From contig JALDNG010000755.1 of assembly GCA_024349245.1 (NCBI GenBank), forward strand, positions 1 through 64,000: a DNA stretch of 64,000 nt, written 5' to 3'. Position numbers and translations under genes: made by a program. The notes beneath the pieces were generated by a model. It did no database searches. It was given only the letters and a program-made list of their open reading frames with translations, and was not told the DNA's origin. Of the stretch, positions 41,310 to 52,557 are shown in pieces; the stretch's first letter is position 1, and each line of letters begins with the position of its first letter. The stretch comes from Neodontobutis hainanensis (Eukaryota; Chordata; Actinopteri; Gobiiformes; Odontobutidae).

Positions 41310-41460
41310 TCTTATGAACCAGTTGAATTAGCTCGTCGAAATTTGATCGAATCCTTGAGCAATACGACTCCGCAATATCTTGTGTATGGTTGACATCCTT
41401 TAGCCATAACCTTAACACGTAAAAGTGTGTCGACACTTTTGGACAAATTCACGCCATTTT
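41310..41460 (+). mobile_element. probable gypsy integrase scrap
   Basis: SNTTPQYLVYG-HPLAITL at about 41,358-41,414 fits the conserved stretch near the end of the integrase core (A-N---H--T---P--L-YG--P--P-DL). One in-frame TGA sits where the Arg of YGR would be. The two overlapping minus-strand frames over this stretch look like antisense shadows. The placement, about 1.3 kb after the RNase H piece and on the same strand, supports membership of that same element. Confidence 0.4.
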
Positions 41461-41499
41461 TGAATTCGGTAAAATGCCCTTCTATCGTTTCTTTCAATA

Positions 41500-44400
41500 A
41501 TTGTCAAAACAGCGATACGGACTACATCATGCCTTTCGCAAATGATCAACTTATATCTCAAAACGCAACACTTTCAAAATGAAAGGGATGTTTTATTTTC
41601 TCAGCCGATTGGGATAAAAATAGTTTGTTTGTGCAGGTCAAATCTGGATATATGATGAATAAACTGCCTCAACCAAGGATAAGAGTTGAACAATCTATTT
41701 GGTATAAATCTCAATACGGAACCATGACAAAGCGGATACATTTCAACTTGGGAAAAGAGCATAAGAATTGTAGATAATTAGGTATTTCACATGAGGACTG
41801 ATCCACCTACCTCAACGCAGGAACAATTACAAACTCACAAGGAGAAAAACACCAATGCTCGTTAGTCTTTCCAAAAAGTTTGCCCCCTGGAGAATAAACA
41901 TAAGCCTGATAAATATTGCAAAGGAGAGAAAAAGCTCTTCTCGTTTAAAGGAAGAACTCTAACTGATGGGTTTGGGGATCAAAATAGACTCGGTAGCTAT
42001 CCGAGAGATTCGTTTTGTTCTTTATTCAAATATTTGGAGAGGATCAGTAAGTAAATACCCTAACTTGTTTGTTCAAATTTTTGCAACTTTCCAGTTTACA
42101 TTTAAGGTTTCTATATGGCACTAAATGTAACAATAATAATATATTGTCACATAGTTACTGTCTTATGGTTGTTATATGGGAATTCATTCAGACTAATGAG
42201 ATTTTTGATCAACGTTCTACCAACAGTTTTTTTGAATCAAAATATCCATACCAATACTCAATCAAATGTATTTAGTTTCTGAAGAAATTATTTGGAAATA
42301 TTTGAAATTGTTGGGAATTGTCGATCTAAAATCATTAAAAACGTTGCTAACTTCAGCCATCGAGTATATCGCAAGAAACCCAAAAATTATGATCGTTAAC
42401 CCAAGAAAAGCATTTAAGTAGAAAAAGGCTGAACGTTAACATCAAAATGTTCCAACAAAATATGAAAACTTATATCTTAAGAAAGAGCGAGCGTTTGCAG
42501 AATTTTAACTAACGTATATCGTTAAAGCTCGAGATGCAGACTTGTTTGATGGTATTTAATAAGTTATGTCATAAAAGAGATATGATAGGTAAGGTTAATC
42601 TTGTCCTATGGAAAGGACAAAAATCTAACCCATCTTAAACTTCAGTGAATTCAATCATTCTGTAAGTTGAACAAACCACTGTCGTGGCCATACTGAATAT
42701 TAATACGATTGAAAGCGATTTTTAAAATTTAATGAAATTTTCAACATTACGATAGGACAGATTTTTAAATTTTAGATCAATCATATTGCCTGCTTCTCTA
42801 ATTTCTCTGGTCTTTTATGTTCATATTGTGAATTTCATACATGATAATAAAATTTAAAAAAATAAATCGAGTTTCAAAATTTGATGTTTTAAATAAATAG
42901 ATAAAACTTACACTGAAAACGCCATAATATCAAAAAAATGAACGCGCATTATCTATTATCAAAATAAAAGACCTAGCTTAAATACTATAATTTATACATC
43001 TAATAAAAAGATGAATTTTAGAAATTTTAATTTGATTATATAAGTTAGATAATTTCTTTTTGTGAAAGTTTTAAGGTTTAAATTTATTACTTCAATTAAA
43101 ACCCCGATTTTGCTATTGGAATAATTCCAATATTTTGCGCATGTTCGATCTTTATTTCACGAACAGTCTAAACCCACGATGGTTTATACACGCTTCATAC
43201 TAGACGGAGGGTAATTCAGTTTAGGTCTTCAAATCGCCAAAAATTAGTACCAAGAAAGTTAAGACTGAGAAAATTCAAAGTGATTTTTTCACATTATTAT
43301 TTGATCAGTTTCCATTTCAGGGTGAATATCAGCATTGATGTAAAACTAAATTATGAATCACCTGCTTCCCTATCAATCTGTATATAACGCATGATACTTT
43401 TTGAAATTTCTCGTGTCATAGCTGGGTTAATTCTTATTTTTATTTGATAAATTCGGCAAACTTGGGAATCTAGCTGCTTACGGCACCCCCTCACAGAGGA
43501 ATATTAAAAATTGTCAATATTTTTCCATGTTAGGATTTCAAACAATTATAAATTTTATAATGGCTATCGGACGGAATTTCTTCGTGTTGGTTCGGAAGTT
43601 TAAATTTAACTTAAGTAAATATCACCTCGTTGTCTCATGAAAAGAACCCTGCGAGAGTTATAGAGTGATCTGTTCATTAATTGGTAGCAATATGAAGATT
43701 TTCTATGAAATATCTTATTTTTGATTTACAAATTGTAAAAATTAGTATATAAACAACCATTTTTGTGAAAGAAACAGTTTTAATTTTAATTTGATCATTA
43801 AATAACAAAGCGCGTCCATATATCACATAACTTAAATAGCATCAATTTATGTTTAAAAATTTTTGCATCTTCAAATAATTTTTGAAAAAAATAGCCTTAT
43901 TTCTAATTTTGCTAAGCCATGTTTCAGTTTGGTATTAACGGCAAGTGATGTTTGTTAAAAACTCTTTTTCGATGAATAGTAAGAAGTAATTTCACTTCTA
44001 TTTGATGATTGATTAAAATTTTAAGTTTAAAAGTCTTATTTTTGAAAACAGTTTTGATATGAAAATGGATTAGTGATCTTCTAAATTTACTCAATCTTGA
44101 AGCAATAAGTCACGAGATAAATTTTGAGAAACTAAAAAAATCAGGTTTTTTTATTATCAGTCAACTCAGTTGATCCTTCAAAATTATAAAGATGATAAAT
44201 TTTAATCCACATAATAAATTTTCGCAACTCTGTTTACATTGTAGTCGCAAGATAAATAACCTTAAGGTAGATAACTAAATTTATTTAAACTACTTATTAC
44301 GTAAAAGGACACACAATTTTCTGACATAGTGATCGATATTCGACGATAATTTGCGGAGTCATTATTGGAAAGTTAAATATAAAACAAATGTGCAGAGTCC

Positions 44401-44890
44401 ATTTTATTTCATTCATATGTACAGCATTTAAACTTCATTTAAAAATAATTAATATTCATATTGGTGAATATTTGATTTTTTTACAATTACTGCATTCCCG
44501 AGATTCGATGTGAATTCAATTCTTGAACGGAACCAAAGCTTCTTATCTTATATCTTCTGCCCATTTGGATGTTTATTTTTTCAACTCATCATTGGAGCCA
44601 GTTCCATTCAAAAATAATTATCCAAACTGGACATTTTTTGATCAAGATGGTTAAGTGAATATAAATCCATTAAATAAAGAACGGGAATATCAATTTTTAA
44701 TCTCTCAAAACTTTGAACCATGGAAACAAAGTTAAGAGGTTTATGAGCTGAATTTTATAAAATATTACAATACTTTTAAAATTTAACTAATAAGCATTGA
44801 GATGATCTTACGATGTATGATTAAAATCCTCAGTTAAATAAATAAATTTTTAAAAATAAAAAAATCTCTCAATTTGAACAAAAACTTCAA
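41500..44890. other. no assignable gene
   Basis: The 41.6-42.05 kb part is less AT-rich and may be the tail of the gypsy relic. From 42.7 kb onward the sequence is AT-rich without a supported gene. A 68-codon frame at 42,069-42,275 (+) has no recognisable features. Confidence 0.4.
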
Positions 44891-44898
44891 ATCTTTAT

Positions 44899-45159
44899 TC
44901 ACAATCTGATGAAAGAATCATTCATTTGAATGAAAGGAACTGACCAGAAAAATCTTTTTTTAATAACCATAAAGCCTTTTGTAAATAGGGCGTTTTCAAA
45001 TCCTTGTTTGAATCCTCCAGTTTTCGAAAATGCGCAATTATATTGTTTAAATGGGCAACACGTGTTTATAAAACAAAACAAGCCGCCTAGTAAATAAATA
45101 CCGCCTACCTCGAATCTGTCAACTAGAAAGGCTAAATTAAACTGGAACGCAGACCTCAT
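44899..45159 (-). CDS. 86-codon open frame, unrecognised
   Basis: Begins with ATG at 45,159; the frame stays open upstream to a TTG at 45,213. It encodes a Phe/Gly/Cys-containing sequence (for example GGIYLLGGLFCF), and its TGA stop overlaps an AATAAA (44,894-44,899). The opposite strand carries a 57-codon frame starting with ATG at 44,930, so the coding strand is not settled. I recognise no domain on either strand. An ORF this long is expected by chance about once or twice in such a window. It could be a small exon, element debris or nothing. Confidence 0.15.
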   Translation of the reverse strand: MRSAFQFNLAFLVDRFEVGGIYLLGGLFCFINTCCPFKQYNCAFSKTGGFKQGFENALFTKGFMVIKKRFFWSVPFIQMNDSFIRL

Positions 45160-45897
45160 TCCTATTTTGAGTTTTAGGTATTCTTTTAGAGGATAATTTA
45201 ACAATATTAACAATCATATTTTAATTCTTTTAGCGTGGTTTTTAAAATATACGTTGCTAGGCAGCTATTATTGATAATATGAAACTGTCAACAATCGGCG
45301 CAACAGAGTTATCAAAATTCGCAAAAAAATAACCATTTATAAATTGATTCATAAAGTTTTTGATAAAATACTTACATTTAAAATAAATATAATTAAATTG
45401 TTTATAATGCTATTTATCAGAAAAATGGATCAAAATCGTATCATTCAATTGGGCAAGGTAGATGTGTTTTTGAAACCTTAGATTGTTTGGTTAAGTCAAA
45501 GTTTTGTGGATTATGGTTGATAAAAACTAGCACGTCATATGATTCATTTATTTTGGCCTAATTAAAGAATATAAAACAAAATAAGTTTTGAATATTTTCA
45601 TGATTAATCAGTTAAAGTAATTAACTAAATTCTATGAAAATAATTATCTGGTTGCATAAGTTTGAAAAGATCTTGACTTTAATTTTTAAAAATCTAAAGT
45701 TGTTATAGAAGTTTAAAATTATCACGTATTCAAATTACTTAAATAGTAAATCAAAAGTAAATATAATTAAAAAGGCTATTTTCAAATCTAATTAAAATAA
45801 ATAGTCAGTCGACCGCCTATTATCTATTTTTTCCGTCGTTACCTTCCGCGAAACTTGTTCATAATAATTTTTCGGTTACAAAAGTACAAGAAAAACA

Positions 45898-46950
45898 ATG
45901 CGGTTGCTAAACTTAGCAGTTGAGGAAGACAATTTAGAGGACATCAAAAAGCATGTACTTGCCCCATTTTGGCACAACGAAGACAATCTGACGATTCGTA
46001 TCAGTTCGGTTCAACATGGAAGAGTCAACAAAATCGTCAAATTTGATTGGTCTAAGAATACAGTTCCTGGCCATGAGGAAAGCCTTGTTATCAAGATGTT
46101 CGGCAAAGGAACTCAACGATATATGGATAGGGTAAAGGAAGTGCGAATCATGGATTCACTGAAATACGAAGACTTTTTTCAGTCTCACCTGGTTGTCGTC
46201 TTTAACAACGCCATATGCTACCAATTCACAGAGGGTATAGCTCTGAGCACTTACACCATTTTCGATGTTTGGGAAGAATCAGCACTGGCTGTGGCTAGTA
46301 TGCACTCTATAGACATCAAACGATTCCCAGAACGAACTGAGCGTCCAATCATCTTCAACGTCTACGAACGGATGCTTTCTCAGCTTAGTAATATGGACGT
46401 AGCCTCGATGGGTGTTCCCTTAGCGACTCCAGAAATGTTTGAAAATGAATTTGAGCTGATATCAAAGGCTGTGGAAGAGCTCAAATTCCCTATTGGACTT
46501 TGTCACAACGACCTTAATCCTGAAAATTTCATCTTCAACGGAGAGGTCGTTCATTTGATAGACTATGAGTTCTGTGGGTCTAACTACTTGATGTACGACA
46601 TTGCCAACTTTTTCTGCGAATGCATGGTAAAATTTCCTGTCATGTATGGCTTGTATCCATCAAATGATTTGCAGGTGAGTTGGATCACTGCATATCTCTC
46701 CACAGTAGAACCAAGTATCCGAGTTATTTTCATGCTCAGAGCTAGATTACACAATCCAATTCGTAATTGACAATGTCAAGTTTTTCGCCATGGTATCCTT
46801 GTTTATTATTATTAGCTCTCCCATTTGTTCTGGAGTCTTTGGGCTGTAGTCAATCATTTCACATCGGAAATAAGTTACGACTACAAAACCTGTCTTTCTA
46901 TTAGACTCAAAGAGTATTTCAGAATTAAAAAATCTTTTTTCCAAGACTAA
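45898..46950 (+). CDS. choline/ethanolamine kinase family protein
   Basis: Three exons (45,898-46,714; 46,740-46,792; 46,816-46,950) give 334 residues, close to the family's usual length. Family members phosphorylate choline or ethanolamine with ATP, the first cytosolic step of the CDP-choline/CDP-ethanolamine route to membrane phospholipids. Visible motifs: HGRVNK (40-45) in place of the GG-TN nucleotide loop; a Lys at about 66 in ESLVIKMFG; the catalytic loop HNDLNPEN (203-210) with Asp205 and Asn210; IDYE (221-224) with metal-binding Asp222; then FCGSNYLMYDIANFF. The C-terminal SHLFWSLWA motif appears only after both introns (25 and 23 nt) are removed; without splicing the frame stops at 46,770. 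The ATG has A at -3. I cannot tell choline from ethanolamine preference. The gene converges on the tetraspanin. A possible poly(A) signal lies 81 bases after the stop. Confidence 0.93.
46715..46739 (+). other. 25-nt GT-AG intron, kinase intron 1
   Basis: Phase 1. Removal joins ...LSTVEP to KLDYTIQF and restores the kinase frame. Confidence 0.85.
46793..46815 (+). other. 23-nt GT-AG intron, kinase intron 2
   Basis: Phase 0. Removal joins FFAM to LSHLFWSLWA, the conserved C-terminal motif; read through, the frame would hit TAG. Confidence 0.9.
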
Positions 46951-47998
46951 ATATAATCTCTTCTAATTAATTGTCTTTTTGTTTTTTTCTTCCAAAATAC
47001 GTTCAAATTCATGAGTGCCATCAAACAGAAAATAAACTAAGAACATTAAAATAATCTTTAGAATATCAAAGGCGCATGAAAAATTCATTTTCAATATAAA
47101 GTTGTATGTGCATGAAATCCTTTGAATTTTCTTGTCAGTTATTGTCTACTGTGGTATGTGTACTAAATTTTTTGTCTTTTTATTAAAACCGAAACTGGCT
47201 TGGTTTAAACTGTTTTTTCTTATACTGCGTAATTATTAAAGCCATTTGTTTTCAGCATTCAGTAAGGAATTCAGGTTCAAATCGTGTAGAAAATTTTGTG
47301 GGTATTTGTGAATAGGTTTGAAGGACATTTTAAATTCACTTATTAGTTAAGTTGAAAAGAGTCAATTTTACATGTTGTACATTATATTTTTAGTTTTTAA
47401 GATTAAATTGAAATGGATGGTGTTCTTTCAAACTAAGTTGGGCCAAACATCAACTTTTAGTTTTGCGACAAGTCAATTATTATTGATTTTAACCCATCAA
47501 GACAATTTCTGAAATGTTTATCGGCTCATAAAGATGCCGTTTAAATTAATTTATATCAGAAAATTTCATATTCGTGAAATTCCAGAGTTAAATTGGATCA
47601 AGGAATAAATAAAATTTGTCGAAAACAGGAATTTAGTTAAATTTAAAAGTATGCCTAAGGTTTGAACCAACCAGTTTGAAAAGTAATGACGAAAGTTTAA
47701 ATTTCATTTCTGATAAAAATAATTTATCAATTTGAGTTAATTTTAAAGATTTTGTGTTTTTAGCATCATTCTTTGTTACATAAAATTATTATTAGACGGT
47801 CAATAAAAAATATGTGCGCATGTGTTTTATCGAAGTTGCGTTTTTATTAAAGCTCTTAACTCACTGAAATATTCTGAATTTCCGATCCAAAAATTGATTT
47901 TTTTCGAATAATTTTGTGGTAGGTCTTTATGGATGATAAAATAACACAATCTGGGCTTAAGAGATGTGACATGCTATTTTATGTTGGATAGGTTTGAG
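46951..47998. other. intergenic, convergent 3' regions
   Basis: AT-rich spacer between the 3' ends of the kinase (+) and the tetraspanin (-). An AATAAA on + lies at 47,031-47,036. On the minus strand an AATAAA (47,843-47,848) lies about 150 bases after the tetraspanin stop. No gene seen. Confidence 0.5.
47031..47036 (+). promoter_or_regulatory. candidate poly(A) signal, kinase gene
   Basis: AATAAA 81 bases after the kinase stop. In DNA this AT-rich the hexamer is common, so only its position supports it. Confidence 0.35.
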
Positions 47999-48769
47999 TT
48001 AAATATTTAATGATAAAAAATTGACGAAACATACCGATGAAATGAAAACGCATAAACAACAAACTGTTATGAGTGTTGAATAGATTGTGTCGTTTTGGTA
48101 AACTCTATCAAGGCATCCCTAAGGTTAAGTATAATTATAACGTCAGCGAATAAATTTGTCTCATTCCTTCCGCATTTATCTTGGTTGCGTTTTGGCTTGC
48201 AGCATGATGCTGGGAACTCTCTCACAAAATAAAAATAACTGGTGTTTTGAAAATCGGCATAGCTCTTGACACCGCAACACTTAAACTTCAGATGCATCGC
48301 GTCAAACGCTTTAGTTATATGTAATCTTGAGTGTTGCTTATATTTCTTGAGATTTTCATACAAAACGAGCATTGTGTCATTTTTGTGACTGCTGTTCTGA
48401 ATTGACTTTCAAGTTTACTTGACACCTCAGGTTAAGACATGCACCGACCAGACTTAAAACTGATATAACACAGAAAATAAGGCATAACTGGGTAAAACAC
48501 GCACTTACGTTCTTAAAGATCTGTCCGTTTAAGTTACGGAAGACAGGGATCCCGCAGAGTAAGCAGGAAGTCAGGCCGGCAATACAAACACCAAAGCAAA
48601 TCGCCTGGGAATTAATCTGGTGGCAGATCTGTCCCATGATTCCTACTCCGTTCAAGGCAAGAGATAGGCTCGATAGGATGAGTACGACGGATAGCACGGC
48701 CTAATTTATCAAGAGGGGTACGCTCGTTAACAGGAAAGACACCACCAGTAGAGTAAAACGGATCTTCAT
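47999..48769 (-). CDS. tetraspanin
   Basis: Four exons (48,722-48,769; 48,419-48,700; 48,142-48,396; 47,999-48,118) give 234 residues, typical of tetraspanins, which organise membrane microdomains. Four membrane segments: about 4-32, 47-66, 85-105 and 206-231. The large loop between the third and fourth has the animal signature: CCG at 150-152, CC at 175-176, Cys185 and Gly-Cys at 196-197, six cysteines able to form three disulfides. Several N-X-S/T sites lie in that loop. Gly196-Cys197 and the fourth membrane segment are encoded only after the third intron, so splicing is required for a complete protein. The introns are 21, 22 and 23 nt. The ATG at 48,769 is the first in frame and opens directly into the first membrane segment. 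The 5' end lies 75 bases from the stop of a small gene on the same strand. The specific subfamily is not recognised. Confidence 0.92.
48119..48141 (-). other. 23-nt GT-AG intron, tetraspanin intron 3
   Basis: Phase 0. Removal joins NLFAD to GCLDRVYQN, supplying the last loop Cys and the fourth membrane segment. Confidence 0.9.
48397..48418 (-). other. 22-nt GT-AG intron, tetraspanin intron 2
   Basis: Phase 0. Removal joins NLRCQ to NSSHKND and shifts into the frame carrying the CCG loop. Confidence 0.88.
48701..48721 (-). other. 21-nt GT-AG intron, tetraspanin intron 1
   Basis: Length divisible by three, phase 0. Its acceptor TAG is itself an in-frame stop, so retention ends the protein after 22 residues. 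Confidence 0.85.
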
Positions 48770-48844
48770 GATAAATCGAATCATCAAAAACGCAGACTGA
48801 GATAAAATATGATAATGATAAATTAAGAGTTAAAACTATATCGT

Positions 48845-49050
48845 CTAGTCTTTAGGGTGTGGAATAACTGAAATTAGATAAATTTAATACCGTTCCTATC
48901 TCTATAGGGCGCATCCTTCCATGCCGGCTGCCCCTGTTTATCTTTAGAATACTCTTGAACTGTTGATAAGTATTAAAAACAACTTTCAGAAGTCATGTAG
49001 ATTGACATCAGAAAAACGATAGCACAGACTGTGAATCTTACAAAATTCAT
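48845..49050 (-). CDS. small putative secreted peptide
   Basis: Three exons (48,984-49,050; 48,891-48,959; 48,845-48,867) give 52 residues. Residues 1-20 (MNFVRFTVCAIVFLMSIYMT) look like a signal peptide: a basic residue, then a hydrophobic core. The remaining 32 or so residues are polar and charged (with QPAWKDAPYRDRN) and have no cysteines, so a short secreted or processed peptide is plausible. Both introns (24 and 23 nt) have GT-AG ends and sizes like those of the neighbouring genes, and the joined frame ends at TAG. Each exon is too short to show up in an ordinary ORF scan. It lies 75 bases upstream of the tetraspanin on the same strand. No family is recognised. Support is the signal-like N-terminus plus matching intron sizes, not homology. 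Confidence 0.55.
48868..48890 (-). other. 23-nt GT-AG intron, small peptide gene intron 2
   Basis: Phase 1, ends TTTCAG. Without it the frame also ends soon after, at a TAA inside the intron, so it is less certain than the first. Confidence 0.45.
48960..48983 (-). other. 24-nt GT-AG intron, small peptide gene intron 1
   Basis: Phase 1. Removal avoids a TAA two codons into the intron and joins MTSE to IQEYSKD. Confidence 0.55.
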
Positions 49051-52000
49051 GATAGAATGCAAACCTCAAACCACCTGCAGCTCACAAAAATTAAGTTGAT
49101 CAAAACAATAAACAACCATAATAAACCAAACTTATATTTTTCTGCAGCATAGAATGATTTGATATCCACGCTTTGTTTTCACGCCTTGAGATATAATGAT
49201 ATGATATATGATAGTAGCTCATTAAGTCAATCATATTATTTTAATCAGAATTTTCATGATTAAAAATTAAAACTAAAACATAAATTCTATTTCAATTTCT
49301 CAGTTCTTTTATATTCAGCTTAGAAATCTTTTCTTTGTTGAGAACGAGTGAAACGATTATATTTTCAGACAATTTTAAATTACGATTGCGCGTTTTCGAA
49401 GGTATACCTCGTGAGTTTAAGAAGTCTGAAACTTCTTCCATTTGGGTTATCCGATTTAGGGCGATCTAAAGCAAGTTAGTAAAGTGTTTGATTCAATAAA
49501 AAACCGACTTATCCTCATTTTTGATATAAATCTATCCTTAGAACTCTTTGGGCCTTTTAAACTACGAACGTTAGCTGATCTCTTTGAATAAGATATCATC
49601 ATCAAAAATCGATGTAATTATTCCATTTACTATTTTAATTCTTAAAAATTACTGGAATGCGATGTGTTGAATCTACGTAGTTTTGAGCTATGGTTTTCAG
49701 AAAGTTTGACGATATAAAATCGGTAGCTTAAGGAGAGAAAATCGTAAAAAATTGTAAATTCATTAAAATGACCGCCTTAGTATGGAAATATCCACGTATA
49801 TTGCCGCCAGTTAAATTTTTGGAAATTTTAAAATATGATTTTAATAATTTCCTTAAAGTATTTAAAACCCGAATGGTACTGGTATATATTTTAAAACAAT
49901 TAGATGTGGGACAAGATGTTTCAAGATTTTTACTGTTTTGGAGAAATCACTTTAATTTAAAAGAATGAATTTTGAAGATTTTGTTTATTTCAGCAAATAT
50001 ATAACAAACAAAAGTTATGAAATTATTTCAACCAAATATTAAACTCTGAGCTGATTCAGTAATCTTAACTTATGCAAAAAATTGATGTTGTATTTTGACT
50101 TATAAGAGAAAATCGCATTAGCTACAACATCGATGATAATTCAAAGATTATTTGATTGTAATTAAACGGCGAATTTTTACATTCAAAAAACTATTGTGAG
50201 TATTTTTCCAAAATACCAGATATATAATGGGAAAACGTGACATCGCCAGTCAAAAAAATCAAAAATACAATTTAAAATATATTTAGGAATGGCAGATAAA
50301 TTTTGAATGCTCTATATATTGAATGGTTGACGCCTTTTAGTTCATCAGATGCATCAAGAGGTCGAAAGAAGCAAAAATATTCGAAGATTAATTTTCATGG
50401 TAAAAATAATCATCTCCTTCAAATATACGTCTTATACATGCGAATAAAATTGTCTTTTTAATATTTGGCTTTTAGATTTTTCTTGATTTAAGAATTCAAG
50501 CTGTAAGCGTGGCAAAAATCATCTGATGATTTTTATAAAAGGCTTAAAACGTATTTAAATTTTTATTCATGTATAATTATTGTTTTTGCCAGCTCGATAC
50601 ATCTTAAAATTAAAAACCATAGAGTTTCATCAAACATTCTGAAATTACAAGTAGGCAAGTACATTTTGAAACATTTCACTGAGATTGAGAACAATTCTTG
50701 AAGGAACCAATTTTTGCATCTCTTTTTTCATGTATTTTAAGAGATTGCTAATTTCCCTAAATCCTATTTGAAGCTTAAGTTCTTATTCACAAAATATCAT
50801 TTTAATATACATTAAAAATTAACGAGTATTTCGATCTAAATTCAAAATGTGAATGAATTTGGTTGTATAATTCTCATATTAAGGAAAATTACAAAATCTA
50901 AATAAGCGGACACACTCAGCGGATATTTTTTAAATAAGTTAGCAACGAAAATTTTAAAAAATTATTCTGATAAGGGAAATTTGTTTTGTATCATTGACTT
51001 AAGTGTGGTAATTCCCAAATCTAGGAATGAAGAATAGTAGATTTTTAGTGAAGTCAAAAGGATAGAACACATTTCCTCATCAACCTAGATCTGAGTTGCC
51101 ACATGATGAAGGCTTAGTAAGGTTAAGATTTTTATCGACCAAGCATGGCGAACGAGGGCATCATGCACCAATTCGCCCTGTAGACATTTAGAAGATGGTT
51201 AAATTATTGTATCATTTTCGACACGAGCAGATACTAAGTATCAATTCATGCGCACTTGCAGTTCATATTACTGTTTCATAGAAAAATCGATTTTTTGAAA
51301 AAAACTATTTAACTTTAATGTTTTCTGCCGTGAATTAATTTTTCCCCTCGTATTAAAAACTAAATTTGGTCACTCTGATCTTTGGGAGTTGTCTGCAGAA
51401 TAACACAGATAGCCAATGCAAATAATAAAGCTCTTACGTGATTGGCAAATGAATCTTTTTATTGTCATATAACTAAATATCAATAAAGATCATAGAAGTG
51501 ATATACTACTCCTTGAGTTTTACTCATATCTCAAAAAAATTTCAGACAAATTAAACGAAAATTATAACTTAAATTAAACATCGGAGGTGTTCCTATGGTT
51601 TTAGCAAATAAGAGACGAACAAATTTCAGAGTCAACTTGAAAATAAACTTTTGCATTTGAAATTTATTCTCAATACTAACCTTTGTCAATACTTTACTAC
51701 CAGGAGTTACAGTTTCCAAGATAAATTTGAATGAACATGAGGAAGCCGTGGATTTTGGTTTTTTGATGAATTAAATTTTCGAAAATGAAACGTTTGTGAA
51801 ACCATGAAAATTATTGAGTAAGAAAACGTTATGATAAATTTATTCTTCAAGTTAAAATCGCGTTTATACCTAAGTTTTAAAGATATCCAACTAAAAATCT
51901 AATATTTCGCGATTGTGTCTTTTTAAATGAAAGATTGGAACTGCGGTCAAACACCTATGACATGGATTTATTGTAAACATGGCAGTGATCTATAACTCAC

Positions 52001-52557
52001 AAAAAAACCATTCTTTCTGAAGGATTAAAAGAATCGATTTGGATAATATCGCCAATTCTTAACAAGTTTAATTTTTCAAAAATATATCCTAAACCTTTAA
52101 ATAAACATAATTCTTGAAAGAAAAGTTATGATCCATACTTATAAGTAACTCTCTTTTTCTTTAAATAAAATTTTGAACATGGAACTAAAATAATAACCTA
52201 TGTTTCGAGGATATATTTTCACCTATTAGTCAAGAACATGCAGACGAAACATTTCCGGAGGACGAAGGACAGGCTTCATTTTGAAAAACAACTAAGCAAA
52301 GAAATTTTATCTTGAGATTAAAAAAAATAACGTTGAATTAAATATAAAAAAGAATGAAAATTTATGATTCAACAAAGCACGAGTTATTACAATTGGCACT
52401 GGTTTATTAAACTAAAGATTTGCTAAAATTAGAAAAGGTTAAATGACAAGTGAAATTCTTCTGAATATCATTAACCATGTTATAATGCCAAAACATAAAA
52501 AAGTCTTAAAGTATACTACAATACAGGTTAAAGTCTATCTGGACTTATAAACGGAAG
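49051..52557. other. intergenic between NOT1 3' end and small peptide gene
   Basis: Mostly AT-rich. A 66-codon frame at 49,768-49,968 (+) starts with ATG and has mixed composition (VWKYPRILPPVKFLEIL), but no family is recognised and I do not call it a gene. A less AT-rich block at about 51,085-51,250 has no assignable product. On the minus strand an AATAAA at 52,403-52,408 lies about 150 bases after the NOT1 stop, the same spacing as for the tetraspanin. Confidence 0.4.

Noticed and set aside
41182..41497. Two overlapping minus-strand frames with HTQDIAESYCSR, at first resembling integrase on the minus strand
   Set aside because: The + strand gives a better integrase match (TTPQYLVYG) in the same orientation as the RT and RNase H pieces; the minus frames are shadows.
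47260..47300. ggttcaaatc string resembling a tRNA T-loop
   Set aside because: No acceptor or anticodon stems can be folded around it.
51085..51250. Less AT-rich block considered as a gene or structured RNA
   Set aside because: No frame, motif or convincing stem set was found on either strand.
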